NCBI GenBank assembly: GCA_032717465.1 | Contig: CM064632.1 | Coordinates: 24,992,101 to 25,056,100, forward strand | DNA length: 64,000 bases | Source of the DNA: Coenobita brevimanus | Lineage: Eukaryota > Arthropoda > Malacostraca > Decapoda > Coenobitidae | Direction of reading: 5' to 3' | Shown: positions 11,301 through 21,856 of the stretch, one piece after another | Position numbering within the stretch: the first letter of the stretch is position 1 | Layout of the letters: every line of letters begins with the position of its first letter | Position numbers and translations under genes: made by a program | The notes under the pieces: generated by a model | What the model saw: the letters and a program-made list of their open reading frames with translations, nothing else | What the model was told of the DNA's origin: nothing | Databases searched by the model: none

Positions 11301-12072
11301 CACGGGGCCCTTTGCAATGGGTGCAGAAGCGGCAGAAATGGCAGGGCGCGAGTGCGACATGCTTTGACCACAGAGGAGGACAAGGAACTAAATGGCGCGG
11401 CTTATCTGAGAAGGCAGGGGTTGACAGTGACAATGGGGCTGACAGCTGCTAACTTACATACTAATAAATTATTGGCAGAAAATCTCGGCAATACATAAAT
11501 AGGTAGTTCCAGGTGAATGTAAATGTCACTTAGGCTTCTCCCTTCCTTTGTGATATATATTTTTATTACAGAAATAGATTACAAGGCATAATTCAAAGGA
11601 GAAATTACCGTGGGAATGTAGCGAATGAATGCATGTGAGGTGTTGTCAGGTGATAATTAGCCAATTCCTGGTGTATACCACTATCACTTACCTAATTTTT
11701 TTTTGGTATATATTATTTTGTATAAGTATAGGGCATAGGGCTTATTTCAATGGATGAAATCTGTGGAAAAATCCGGGGGAGATTTGCTTAGCGCAGCGCG
11801 GCCTGGGAGGTGAGAGGACAGGGTAATGGAGGGCAGGTAGGGAGGGGAGTCAGGAAGGGGGGAAAATCGCTAAAATGTCAACAATGGATGGGAGGACAGA
11901 TGAGATTTGGAGTGCTGACTAGTGTTGGACTTTGGCAGTACTGATAGATGATACAAGCCACCACTTGAAAGCCCGGGATAATTCAAAATAACACAGAATC
12001 ACAAAAGTGACGCCCCGCGGTATGATCCATTGCGTCCGACTGTCACGAAAGTGACGCCCCGTGATTAAGGGG
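8320..12072 (-). mobile_element. piggyBac element A with transposase gene
   Basis: 3.75 kb, flanked by TTAA at 8316-8319 and 12073-12076. Ends are imperfect inverted repeats: left CCCTTACACCGCGGGC, right on the minus strand CCCCTTAATCACGGGGCG. It holds the transposase reading frame on the minus strand (9148-11217), about 0.83 kb of non-coding sequence on the left and about 0.85 kb on the right. It is inserted in a MITE-1: flanking sequence before (GGTTGGTTAA) and after matches the uninterrupted MITE-1 at 24049-24277 (GGGTGGTTAATATCC), which confirms both boundaries and the TTAA duplication. The two stops in the transposase suggest the copy cannot move by itself. Confidence 0.9.
9148..11217 (-). 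pseudogene. piggyBac transposase, two in-frame TGA stops
   Basis: One continuous minus-strand frame of about 690 codons with two in-frame TGAs, at 10702-10704 and 9250-9252, and a TAA at 9148-9150. Start chosen at the ATG at 11215-11217 (MVMMDSDFDPSGDSCDEP), which opens a Ser- and acid-rich N-terminal region of about 170 residues. After the first TGA the frame reads through a conserved-looking stretch (FVPEHLHFDESSSGIQP) into a DDE_Tnp_1_7-type catalytic core. Candidate catalytic aspartates are in VVIDESLVLFRGR, LYKDNYYTA and RLVDKSDMMIG. After the second TGA the frame continues for about 33 codons with paired cysteines (CTSWQCAEC, VTCFFDYH), like the Cys-rich zinc-binding end of piggyBac transposases. 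No frameshift is present. Known role of the family: cut-and-paste transposition at TTAA. Both stops could be C-to-T changes of CGA codons (inference). Confidence 0.85.
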
Positions 12073-12223
12073 TTAACATCAATTTGTGTTGATTATGTTG
12101 AGTATGGTGATATTTGAATGAGTTACTTGACACAGAAGAGGATAATAAGGAGCAGTAACCAAAATAAATCACTTAGGAAGAGATGTTAGGGAGCTTCCTT
12201 TACCAACGAGAATTCGGGCCTCA
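12073..12223 (+). repeat. Right half of the MITE-1 split by element A
   Basis: Runs from the TTAA after element A through GGTGATATTTGAATGAG and GTTAGGGAGCTTCCTTTACC to the terminus GAATTCGGGCCTC, collinear with other MITE-1 copies (for example 44100-44236). Confidence 0.8.
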
Positions 12224-12480
12224 ATGACTTTGATGATTTCGTATTATACCTTCTTTAACGATTTAATCTGCATATTAATCCTTAGGGCAAGGTATTTTGA
12301 TACTAAAACGATACCATTAACATGCAAGTGAAGGTGAAAGTGTACTATAGAAAATAAATTGGTACGAAACAAGTGCTATGGAGAATAACACCAAGATACT
12401 GGAACAAAATACGTGAACATCAGAGGGCGAACATACATGTGCCATATGGAGAGATGAACTGATAAGGAGAGGGTGATAAA
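12224..12480. other. Spacer between two MITE-1 copies
   Basis: AT-rich, no gene or repeat recognised. Confidence 0.45.
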
Positions 12481-12712
12481 CGCCAGTATTCTCGTCAGTT
12501 AAGGAAGTTTCCTAACACTCCCTCCTAAGCGATTCATTTTGATTGTTATTACACTTGCCGTCCTCTTCGGTGGTATTTAAATCTTTCTAATATCAACACT
12601 GCATAAATAATGTAGAAAACAATATTAAACAGTCCTACCCAAAAATAAATTGGTGAGGAAGAGGTCTTAGGGAGCTTCCTTACCCGACGTGAGGACTGGC
12701 CAGAGCCATCAA
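12481..12712. mobile_element. MITE-1 copy
   Basis: About 230 nt palindromic element. Left arm AGTATTCTCGTCAGTTAAGG; the right arm is its imperfect reverse complement (TTCCTTACCCGACGTGAGGACTGG). No coding capacity. Same family as 24049-24277, 25908-26134, 42770-42957 and 44004-44236. Confidence 0.8.
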
Positions 12713-13440
12713 AGATAAGGTAAGAATACTGTCCATTTAACTCCTTCAGTCCGGCGGCATGGTTTCAGTTCTACCTTTTCTGCTGTCAGTAAATTAAGGT
12801 TAGAAGACACCCCCTATAGAAAAATCAAGAAGAAAAATACTATAGATCAATCTACTCTGTACTGAATAAAAAAGTATGAAGGTACACAAGGAAAATTCAG
12901 AGTTGTCACAATACTCAAAAGGTATGAGGATGTTGACAGAGATGCTGGTGGTTGTAATGATGAAAGACCGACTAGGGAAGTGTACGAGACTCAGAAAGAA
13001 GGACGAGGAGAGCGAGGACGAGGTGGAGATGAGATAAAAACTGGGTATTTTCTAGCCCCTGGTATCTGGTTAGTCCTTTATGAGCTGATGAAAAAATGTC
13101 CAGATGCAGCCAGAATATGATGAATATCGTAATGAATGGGTATGCTACTTATATCTTTCTGACACCGACTAAAAATGCACATCAGCAAAGATTACACAGT
13201 AATTAATATTATCTCTCAGCTGGGGCCGTCCGATCGTTCATCTCCTACGCATACACTGCAAATTCCTGTTCGATCCTTTCCAAATTCTCGGGAACAGTCA
13301 CACACGCTAATTGTCTAGACGGCTCAGTATACATATCAGTAAGTCGGACTCACCAATTAGTGTCATACCCTCGTGTTATGCTTCCCAACACATAGGTAAT
13401 GCTGTTAAGCTTACCCATGCACAAAGTTTACAAGCTGCAA
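12713..13440. other. Intergenic, no gene seen
   Basis: No protein-like frame. Nothing recognised apart from A-rich and G-rich patches. Confidence 0.45.
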
Positions 13441-14520
13441 ACATCTATCTATCTATATACCTAGGCTGCTTTCCCCAAAAGATGGGAGGTAGCCGAGGCA
13501 GGACGGCACACTCCCAATTTACACACACACACACACACACACTCACACAATTTACTCGTACTTAGCCCCAAGGGGAGAAAGGACAGATCCTCACCGCACC
13601 AATCGCACGAGGGTCAACTGCACAATGCAATCACCGACATCCACAGCAGGGCCCGACAGCAGAGCTGGTTTACCCCTACCACATCATAATGGACCCATCT
13701 CCTTAACAGCAATGACCTTATCAGCTGATCAGACCAAATACGGGAGAATATCCCCTCGGGTCCACATCAACATTTATTCACTCACAATTTCTCTCCAGGC
13801 ATCCGTATCAATCGCAGCCACTCTTCCCTGCTCCACAGACATCCCTCTCGCATCCAACGCTCTCACACTATCCATCCATCCTATTCGGGGTCTTCCTCTT
13901 AGCCTTACACTGCTCACATCCGATCCAGTTCTTTTTCACCAATCGCTCTTCATCCATTCTCTCCATATACCCAGACCATCGCAACACTCTCTGCTCAACT
14001 CGTTCAGCCATCTCCCGCATTACTACAATTCTCCTTCACACTTTATCATTTCTCCCTAGATCCATACGCGTCACTCCATACATACTCCTCAGACACATTC
14101 ATCTCCATTACATTCAAACTCTTCCTCTCTGCTACTCCTATATTCCATGTTTCAGCCCCACATACATGCAGTCAGTACCACTACACCCTCTTACAGCCTT
14201 CTCATTACATCCATTTGAAGTGAACGACATCTAGACATTTTTTTCATTCCCCCAGCACCTTATTTACTTCATTCATTCTAAACTTCACCTCTACATCTAT
14301 TCTTCCATCCACAGTAACATGTGGCCTTAAATACTTATAACACTCTATCTTCTCAAGTTACTCATCATTCAGAACTACATTCATCCCCCTACCATCTACC
14401 AACCTCGTACACTTCACCACTTTACTCTTAAACTCTTATATTCTCAATTTTCTCCATCCACACACTCTTCTAAACTCCTCTACCAACTGTCTCAGCTGCA
14501 GACGTCCTGGCTAAAAACAA
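13440..14520 (-). pseudogene. Fossil RTE-like reverse transcriptase, 3' half
   Basis: The minus strand shows, across many stops and frameshifts, the C-terminal half of a non-LTR retrotransposon protein: traces of a VNVxKSKVM-like segment near 14440, of IxxTxxxG.E.W near 14160, then RVLRWSGYMERMDEERLVKK near 13940-14000. This matches the VxGSVRRNTLRWFGHVERM segment of the copies at 28417-29845 and 55567-55875. The low-coordinate end has TATC repeats (13445-13460), the minus-strand equivalent of the TAGA-type 3' tail seen in the related copies. A (CA)n microsatellite lies at 13520-13542. It is inactive and very old. Confidence 0.7.
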
Positions 14521-14559
14521 CAGAACCTGCCCACGTACCACACACACCCATTACACGGT

Positions 14560-15130
14560 GACATAGGAGGCTAAACGACCCTCTCACCACCCACATCAAA
14601 CAACTCAGCTTAACCAACAGAACCTAACTCAACACAGCACAACCTAACCTACCTCAACACAGCACAACCTACCCTAGCTCAACACAACACAACCTACCCT
14701 ACCTTAACACAACACAGCCTAACCCAAACTCATCACAACCTGATCTAACTTAACTGAACCCATCACAACTTAACCTAACCTAAGCTAACCTACTGTAAGT
14801 AATAAAACATACCGATCCTACAAACTACAGACAACACAACAAAACCTTTCCATGTATTGCATTACCAGCCTACACATGGGCGTAACACATGGTCTCTCCC
14901 CACTGGCTAATAAAGCAAACTGTTCACACACTAATCAGCCCTAACCAATACACTGACTATGCAACTTATCTACGTACCATACCGTCATTACAACGACAAA
15001 ATACAGAGATCCTCATCATTCACATCATACAACACAACCTACTAAACATAATCTAATCTAATCGAACCCTGCCTAATCTAACTCAACCTAGCCTAACCGA
15101 ACGTAACATAGTCCAATCAATACAACCATA
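14560..15130 (+). repeat. Degenerate CCTAA/TTAGG-type interstitial repeat
   Basis: Repeated AACCTAACC, AACCTACC and CAACACAGCACAACCT phrases, densest at 14620-14800 and again at 15040-15110. The plus-strand unit CCTAA is the complement of the arthropod telomere repeat TTAGG. Units are heavily mutated and mixed with CAACACA motifs, so this is an old interstitial block or a telomere-like satellite, not an active telomere. Confidence 0.6.
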
Positions 15131-15919
15131 CCCAAGTACCCAGACCTATCCAAGGGCAGAGTGCAGAACCTACCCACATGCCGTACCTAAGTTACTTTAG
15201 CGTAACCTGAAACGGTCACTTCTCCATCGTGAATTCGCAGTTGTAACAATATAATAATAGCAGAATATGGCAATGGTTACGAAGAGGTGCTATGGAATGG
15301 ATGTAGAGCAGCGGCACTTTCTTAGTGTCAATGACCTACGCGAAAATCTTGGCCAAGATAAACAGAATACAGCCACCAAGACAATACGACTACCCGGACG
15401 GAGACAAAGGGTTCTAAAGTAAGCAAAGTAGTCCACACACAGCGTCCCTTAGCACTCGCATCAAACAGCACAACAGAGGCGAAGGCAAAACAGTTGAAGC
15501 TGCCGAAATTGCCTACTGGTGGAGGGCCATTAAGGGACCCAAATTGGCAGTCTACTCGCTGTAAGGAAAGCTGAGAGGGGGGAGGGGTAGATACAGGAAA
15601 CTCTGCCTTTACGGCCATGACGTGTAAATTCCATTCTTGCGACCGAATGACGATTTTAAGCTTGGGAAATGTTAAAGGAAGGATGCATTTTATGTCTTTA
15701 CTTCCATGATATCTGTTTTATTTATGGGCGGTTGTGGAGAAATTACTAGTGAAGCCTTATTTTATTCTTGCTACCGATAGATGATTATTTTTAGCTTAGT
15801 AAATAATCAGGGAGGAATCCCAGACGTTATACTTACTCTATCAAGACGCCTACTTTACCCTCCTCTTGCTACCGACAGACGATTTTACTCAACTTACGAA
15901 ACTATACTGTTTTCTGTCT
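15131..15919. other. Intergenic, no gene seen
   Basis: A 96-codon minus-strand frame at 15328-15618 has no recognisable domain or splice context and is probably chance. Short repeated phrases (GCTACCGA followed by AGACGATTTTA) at 15765-15900 look like decayed copies of the dispersed repeat in 16730-16960. Confidence 0.4.
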
Positions 15920-16103
15920 AACTTGGCCCAGATTTTCATCCTTTCGCAGCTTACTTCACATAGCTCAGTGGCAGAAACAGACGCTGCTATGGCTCTGCAC
16001 CCTCTTCACAGCACTTGTCTGTGACTAGCACCATACTCTAGTGTTAATCTACTGTTCCAACGCAGTAATCAAGATGGAAAGATGGTAATTTTAGGACAAG
16101 TTA
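15920..16103. mobile_element. MITE-2 copy
   Basis: 184 nt bounded by inverted ends AACTTGGCCCAGATTTTCAT (left) and AACTTGTCCTAAAATTACCA (right, minus strand). Internal phrases GCTCAGTGGCAGAAA and AAGATGGAAAGATGG recur in the copies at 21254, 30212, 33656, 40065 and 58079. Confidence 0.75.
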
Positions 16104-16384
16104 GAGAAAAGAGAGTCTAGTATGGACGGACCTAACGTCAGTATTACGATGACGTCTGTTAGTTTTATTCTTGCTACCGACGAACGATCAGAAGCGTAGA
16201 AAATACCCCTTTGTTTCTACGGGGCCAGTGAGCGTTAAAGCTACCTCGCGCCAGTTCGAAATCTCTCTGCTAAGCTGAGTAAAATGTCCTGTAGATTGCA
16301 AGACTAACAAAGTCGTCATCATGCTGGTGTTAAAACCTTCACTACGTGCTGGGAGGTTAATCTGGACCTGCAGTTTGATACGTA

Positions 16385-16500
16385 ACTTTTGGTGGTGTGA
16401 TGATTAGAATGCGCCTATCGTAGTGATGACCATGCACAGGTTCGATCCCCACGAGGTGATTGAAGGTTTATCAGGTAATACCACCAAGGAAAGTAGACTA
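16385..16500 (+). mobile_element. tRNA-derived SINE (or tRNA-like pseudogene)
   Basis: Contains GGTTCGATCCC at 16439-16449, an exact match to the RNA polymerase III B box, preceded about 40 nt upstream by an A-box-like TGTGATGATTAGA. The region does not fold into a convincing tRNA, so a SINE head is more likely than a tRNA gene. Confidence 0.55.
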
Positions 16501-16729
16501 ATACTCTGTCCTTAAATGTACTCGACTACGGGAGCCTACCCTCGAGGCTCTGCGGTACAACTCGAGGCTCTGTGGTACAACTCTGAGGGTAAATACAGTA
16601 GGGATTGGCTGTTACGATTTACATGTTCAAGCTAAGGTAGATTATCCAATCGTATGTCTCCTTATTGAACAAGATCCCTGTTTGTGTTCCAATATTAACC
16701 ATCTCCTGGTCGGCACAACTCTAGCATTC

Positions 16730-16960
16730 TATTACAGCTAACACCAGATGATTCCTTTAAGCTGAGAGTGAGCCATGGAAGCCGGAGTGTTGATGCTGTC
16801 ACCACTAACCTTCTCGTGGAACAACTCTTCGCAACAATTTTATTCAGCTAAAAGTGAATCATACGCTTCGAAATGTTAACATTGTCGTCATTAGCTTTCT
16901 CAAGGCCAGGTAAACTATAATTCACTTCAGCTGACACCAGTTTATTTCAGTTAAGGGTGT
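16730..16960 (-). repeat. Three diverged copies of the AATAAAATCGTC-type dispersed repeat
   Basis: Copies near 16735-16795 (GCTAACACCAGATGATTCC), 16835-16885 and 16925-16960 (GCTGACACCAGTTTATTTC). Related copies elsewhere are listed under findings. Confidence 0.55.
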
Positions 16961-17154
16961 TTTTAAAGCATAAGTGTTGTAACATCAAAAGACAAATTGC
17001 CACAGCTGTTCACAGTCAAGGTAAACAAAAACTATATATCTTGTTCACAGCAACCGAAAGTCAAATTTAACAGCAAATTATGTAAGTGTGAAATAAGAAA
17101 AAAAAAAGTAGAATCTCGTAACCTGTCCATATGTAATTTTCTGTGATTCACAAA

Positions 17155-17460
17155 CCCAGCCACCATCACTACCACCATCATCAACCAACCACTACAACCA
17201 GTCACTACTACAACCACCCAGACCATCATCGGTCAACCAGCAACAATAATCACTGCCTCAATTACCCACAACCATGACTACCATCCACTACCATCCTCAT
17301 CTCCTTCCTAACATTACTGCCACCACCAGTACTACTACTACTACTACTACTACTACTACAGCTGCTGCTTCTACTACTACTACTACTAATAATAATAATA
17401 CAAATAATAACTTACAATCATCACCACCGCAGCCACCGCCACCACCAAACACAACATATT
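17155..17460 (+). repeat. CCA/ACT/AAT trinucleotide-rich region
   Basis: CACCAT and ACTACT repeats, including (ACT)n at about 17328-17390, then AAT and CCACCG runs. The open frames (Thr-, Val- or Asn-rich) are low complexity. Confidence 0.85.
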
Positions 17461-17488
17461 CACGGTGATAAAGTTGAGGATACAACAG

Positions 17489-17492
<4 letters not shown>

Positions 17493-17566
<74 letters not shown>
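17493..17566 (+). repeat. (TG)37 microsatellite
   Basis: Perfect dinucleotide run of 74 nt. Confidence 0.97.
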
Positions 17567-17568
<2 letters not shown>

Positions 17569-17726
17569 CCCAAAGCAACTCCATTTCCCATGCTGGCGGA
17601 ATATCCAAAGGGAAGTTTAATACCGTTAGACTCAGTGATGTAATATTCAGAGACAGCCGCCAATAATGGACAGAGAGTGAGGGCCAGAACTATCCCCTCT
17701 TCGCCCATGCTGGCTAGGTACGTGTC

Positions 17727-17827
17727 GAGAGAGAGAGAGAGAGAGAGAGAAATATCCTCAGATCCATTCTCGTCATATTCGAGGAGATAAGTGGAGTATT
17801 GCAGCGTTGGTGTAGTATACTGTTTGA

Positions 17828-17904
<77 letters not shown>
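17727..17904. repeat. (GA)12 and (CT)37 microsatellites in inverted orientation
   Basis: (GA)n at 17727-17750 and (TC)n at 17830-17904 lie about 80 nt apart on the same strand as complementary runs, so they could pair as a hairpin. A 154-codon minus-strand frame through here is made of repeat-coded residues and is not a gene. Confidence 0.9.
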
Positions 17905-17909
<5 letters not shown>

Positions 17910-18046
17910 CTCAAAATTATACACTAAAAGAAAAATACGTGGGCAAGGTTAAGACGGAGGAGGAAACTTGTACGAGATTTCCAATGTTCTTCCATTTTAT
18001 GCCCGACAAACATACAATTTATATCCTATTTCTCCTACTCTCAGAC

Positions 18047-18070
18047 GACTACTACTACTACTACTACTAC

Positions 18071-18103
<33 letters not shown>

Positions 18104-18180
18104 AACTGCTACTACTACTATTATTATTATTGTTATTATTATCATTCTTATTATTATTATTATAATTATTGTTATTATTT
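18047..18180 (+). repeat. (ACT)n/(AAT)n/(ATT)n trinucleotide repeat
   Basis: ACT units pass into AAT units (18070-18100), then ATT-rich units to about 18180. AAT followed by ATT is self-complementary. Confidence 0.9.
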
Positions 18181-18288
18181 TTGAACAGACATCTCGTATA
18201 GCATTGTTTATAATTTTCTTCCAAACCCCACGTGATTTTATTCTACTCAGAGCCTCTTAGCATCTGGTGTGGACCGGAACTTAGCTTT

Positions 18289-18291
<3 letters not shown>

Positions 18292-18321
<30 letters not shown>
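18292..18321 (+). repeat. Poly(A) run of 30
   Basis: Uninterrupted A30. Could be the tail of a short retroposon on the plus strand, but no body was recognised upstream. Confidence 0.9.
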
Positions 18322-18324
<3 letters not shown>

Positions 18325-18524
18325 CATAGATGGCAAACATGGTAAAAAAAAATCTAATGAGCTAACGACAATATAGGCTTTAGAAATTGAAAGGACTCTG
18401 CTCCACCGTCACTGTTATTTGGACGCGTTTGTTGAAGGAAAGAGCCAGGGAGAAGAAATTAACGGAGTCGCCAATTTTGCTTAAATGGCTAAGTATTCCC
18501 ACACGTGTTTCATTTGTAAGATAA

Positions 18525-19405
18525 CAGGGTGGTGTGGTGGAGCGGTATAGGGTGGTGTGGTGGAGGGGTACTGGATGGTGTGGTGGAGGGGTATAGGGTG
18601 ATGTGGTGGAGAGGTATTGGGTGGTGTGGTGGAGGGGTGCAGGGTGGTGTGATGGGGGGGTACTGGGTGGTGTGGTGGAGGGGTACTGGGTGGTGTGGTG
18701 GAGGGGTACTGGGTGGTGTGGTGGAGGGGTACTGGGTGGTGTGGTGGAGGGGTACTGGGTGGTGTGGTGGAGGGGTATTGGATGGTGTGGTGGTGGGGTA
18801 TTGGATGGTGTGGTGGTGGGGTATTGGGTGGCGTGGTGGTGGGGTATTGGGTGGTGTAGTGGAAGGGTATTAGGTGGTGTGGTGGAGGGGTGCAGGGTGG
18901 TGTGGTGGAGGGGTGCAGGGTAGTGTGGTGGAGGGGTGCAGGGTAGCGTGGTGGAGGGGTGCAGGGTGGCGTGGTGGAGGGGTGCAGGTTGGCGTGGTGG
19001 AGGGGTGCAGGGTGGTGTGGTGGAGGGGTGCAGGGTGGTTGGTGGAGGGGTGCAGGGTGGTGTGGTGGAGGGGTGCAGGGTGGTGTGGTGGAGGGGTGCA
19101 GGGTGGTGTGGTGGAGGGGTGCAGGGTGGTGTGGTGGAGGGGTGCAGGGTGGTGTGGTGGAGGGGTGCAGGGTGGTGTGGTGGAGGGGTATAGGGTGGTG
19201 TGGTGGAGGGGTATAGGGTGGTGAGATGGAGGGGTGCAGGGTAGTGTGGTGGAGGGGTGCAGGGTGGTGTGGTGGAAGGGTGCGGGATGGTGTGGTGGAA
19301 AGGTGCGGGATGGTGTGGTGGAGGGGTATAGCGTGGTGTGGTGGAGGGGTATATAAATGCGGATGGTGTGGTGGAGGGGTATAGGGTGGTGTGGTGGAAG
19401 GGGTA
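18525..19405 (+). repeat. 23-bp G-rich minisatellite, about 38 copies
   Basis: Unit GGTGTGGTGGAGGGGTGCAG plus GGT (23 nt) with TACTGGG and TATAGGG variants, almost uninterrupted for 0.88 kb. Because 23 is not a multiple of 3, the same repeat is open in several frames on both strands, giving spurious Trp/Gly/Val or His/Pro/Thr proteins of up to 405 codons. Closely spaced GGG and GG runs give G-quadruplex potential. Confidence 0.93.
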
Positions 19406-19433
19406 TATGAAAGAAGGTGGTGTGAAATGGAAT

Positions 19434-19520
19434 GGAGGGAGGGCAGGGTGATGGCTGAGGACAGGGTGATGCGGAGACGATTTGTTCGTGGCCAGCCCCT
19501 CATGATAGCATGTGGCATTA
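19434..19520 (+). mobile_element. 3'-end fragment of the RTE-like retrotransposon
   Basis: Shares the pattern GACAGGGTGATGCGGAGACG, then ATTTGTTCGTGGCC, with the 3' ends at 29775-29830 and 55800-55850. About 90 nt only. Confidence 0.6.
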
Positions 19521-20138
19521 AAAAGAATATTAGATAAAACTGTACAGCCTGACAGATGAATGTTGCTGAAGCAGATAGGTATGCAGACAGACACTCTGAT
19601 AATGCACAGACATGTAGAAAAACATATACAGTAGATAATTCACCCAAAGAGGTCGATGGATACAGATAGATACATATACACAGATAACACACGGACATAC
19701 ATAGATAGGCTATACATAAACATAGGCGGATAACTTAAATAAATACATTTTCTGCACTGTACAGGAATACTCTCTGCTGTCACTGGTATACATTATGTTG
19801 GTGTACAGCGGGTAACTTGTACCAAAGTTTGAAAATTCTGTGGATTTGAACATCCAAATTTCAGTTACTCGATCAGCCACACTGGACGAGTAAACAGAGA
19901 TGCTTCCCTGCCTCGTGGCCCTCATTCTTTATACATACCAGATATATATATATATATATATATAGTCTGTAGTTGAAATGTGAGAGACAAACAGATGGAC
20001 TGTTAGATAACTGGCCACATTTAACTAAGGACAATAATTAAAAGGATTACAAGACCATCAGTTAATTATCCTAGATTAAATTCAATTAATGAAATTAATC
20101 CTTTTTTTTTGGTCATATACAACTTTTGTCCTCACGCT
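19521..20138. other. Intergenic, no gene seen
   Basis: Contains GATA/GACA-type simple sequence (19570-19710) and (AT)n at 19942-19964. No credible coding frame. Confidence 0.45.
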
Positions 20139-20275
20139 CAATGGCCAAATATGACAACAGTAAGACGACTCGACAATCGTTTCCACTGCACTTCTTTGTG
20201 ACCTGCATCAAATTCTGGAGTTAAATTTTGCTACAAGACTTCAGTCAAGATAAACAGCAATTTTAAGCCAAGTTA
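20139..20275. mobile_element. Partial MITE-2 copy
   Basis: Right-hand end GCAATTTTAAGCCAAGTTAA matches the MITE-2 terminus, and CACTTCTTTGTGACCTGCATC matches internal MITE-2 sequence. The left end is eroded. Confidence 0.5.
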
Positions 20276-20610
20276 AAGTGAACTAAGTGGATGTGTAGCC
20301 TATCTACCCTGAGTTATAATAACAGTACTGTATATCTAACACTGTTTAATTTCTGCCTCTCTACCCCATTTCTTTTTGCATTTAAAACTGAAATAGGGAT
20401 ATGGATTACAAAGTGACAGTTTTGTGTCGTGGTATGGGGGAAGGTGTGAACGCTTTCCTTGTCAGTCACTCTTGTATGTGATTGTGGTTGACCCTTACCC
20501 ATAAGTACTGCTTGCGTATGCTGGATCTGTTTTTATCTATTTCTTTATTTTACGATACATTTATTTTGATGCAGAAGAGAAGGAACTAGAGGACAAAAGA
20601 ATGTAAAGTT

Positions 20611-20642
<32 letters not shown>

Positions 20643-21253
20643 AACATTCGACCCGTTCATTTCGAAACGCCAGGACACATTACGTTTAAAAGACTGGAGG
20701 TCATAGGCAGACGGAAATACAGACTGAGGAAGACAGCTCCAGATCTGACCTGTTATATCTTATCGGTATCTCTCCATTCTCCTGATATTTACTTCTTCAC
20801 CTGAACCGCCTCTGTTATAACCTGGTTAGAAGATGGCTAGGAGAAATCAGATTGGGGGATTGATTTGCCTAGTAACCAAGGAGACTCATTCCTGCCTCCT
20901 CCAGGTCATCGAATGTCATGTAACCAAGTCATTTTATATTTTAAGTTGAGAGAAAATGTGATAGTTCGATCAGGTGTAAGCAAAACAATCTGTACTTACT
21001 TCGACTGACATATGTACAGTCGCCGGCAAAACTCCTGCCGCCTCCCATACTATTCTCTCCATGGAATTTGAAAATAAGTGGTGGTTAATCCGCGACAACG
21101 AACATGATAATATTGATCTGTGGCCAAATAAATTAATCAGTGTCTGTTGCTACGAATTCACTACCCTGATTATCAAACTCCAAGGAAGAAAAAAAAAAAA
21201 GGCTATAGAACTTTTGACGCATGCTGTACCACTGTCTATACTTTTTTCATTTT
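20276..21253. other. Intergenic, no gene seen
   Basis: (GA)n at about 20612-20641. Sequence at 20645-20760 (TTCGAAACGCCAGGACACAT, then GACTGGAGGTCATAGGCAGA) matches the 3' coding end of the 48.4-51.5 kb non-LTR element on the minus strand (ATGCCTGGACACACTGCGTT), so it is a short fragment of that family. Confidence 0.5.
20640..20760 (-). mobile_element. 3' fragment of the 48-kb-type non-LTR element
   Basis: Equivalent to 48505-48600 of the longer copy: CCAGGACACAT..., GACTGGAGGTCATAGGCAG, ACAGACTGAGGAAGACAGCT and CAGATCTGACCTGTT all align in order. About 120 nt, 5'-truncated. Confidence 0.7.
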
Positions 21254-21438
21254 AACTTGGCCCTAATTTTCATCCTTTTGGGGCTTACGTCACGAAGTTC
21301 AGTGCCAGAAAAAATAAAATGCTGTGACTCTACACATTTTCTGTAGCACTTCTTCGCGACTGGCATCATATTCCATTGTTAATCCATTTGTTATAACTGA
21401 GCATTCAAGATGGAAAGATGGCAATTTTAGGCCATTGT
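21254..21438. mobile_element. MITE-2 copy
   Basis: Left AACTTGGCCCTAATTTTCAT; right end GGCAATTTTAGGCCATTG, the reverse complement of the left-type end. Internal TTCAGTGCCAGAAAA and CAAGATGGAAAGATGG match other copies. Confidence 0.75.
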
Positions 21439-21856
21439 AAAGTGAACAGAGTATAGGATGTCTAAGCCATTACGGTTAGGATAAATTATTTAGTGTTGTC
21501 TTAAACATGCCTTCATACTTACAACTCCTGCGTTATGGCAGGAAGAGAACACGACTTACCTGCAAAAAAATAAATAAATAAATACATAAGTCCAGTGCTA
21601 ATTATAATAACTAGTAATATCAGAATAATAAAATGTCTAGTAACATACATGCGAATAATAATGTCTAGTAACAAATATCTTAGTTATAATAAATCTAGTT
21701 AATATACATGCTAATTATAGTAAGCCTAGTAAACATAAATGCTAATTATAATAAATCTAGTAACATATATGCTACTTGTAGTAAGTCTGGTAACAGTAAG
21801 AACAGATTTACTCCCTTACCCGAAGAAATCGAGAAATATGTAAAAATCATCTGTAT
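21439..21856. other. AT-rich stretch with a degenerate short tandem repeat
   Basis: 21590-21790 repeats phrases such as CTAGTAACATA, then TGCTAATTATAATAA, at about 30-45 nt spacing. No gene. Confidence 0.5.

Noticed and set aside
15328..15618. 96-codon minus-strand frame as a small gene
   Set aside because: No domain and ordinary composition; nothing separates it from chance.
16385..16460. Possible functional tRNA gene
   Set aside because: The B box is good, but I could not form paired acceptor and anticodon stems; a SINE head fits better.
18380..19698. Overlapping 404- and 405-codon minus-strand frames rich in His/Pro/Thr
   Set aside because: They translate the 23-bp minisatellite, which is open in several phases; no domain, no splice context and no flanking gene.
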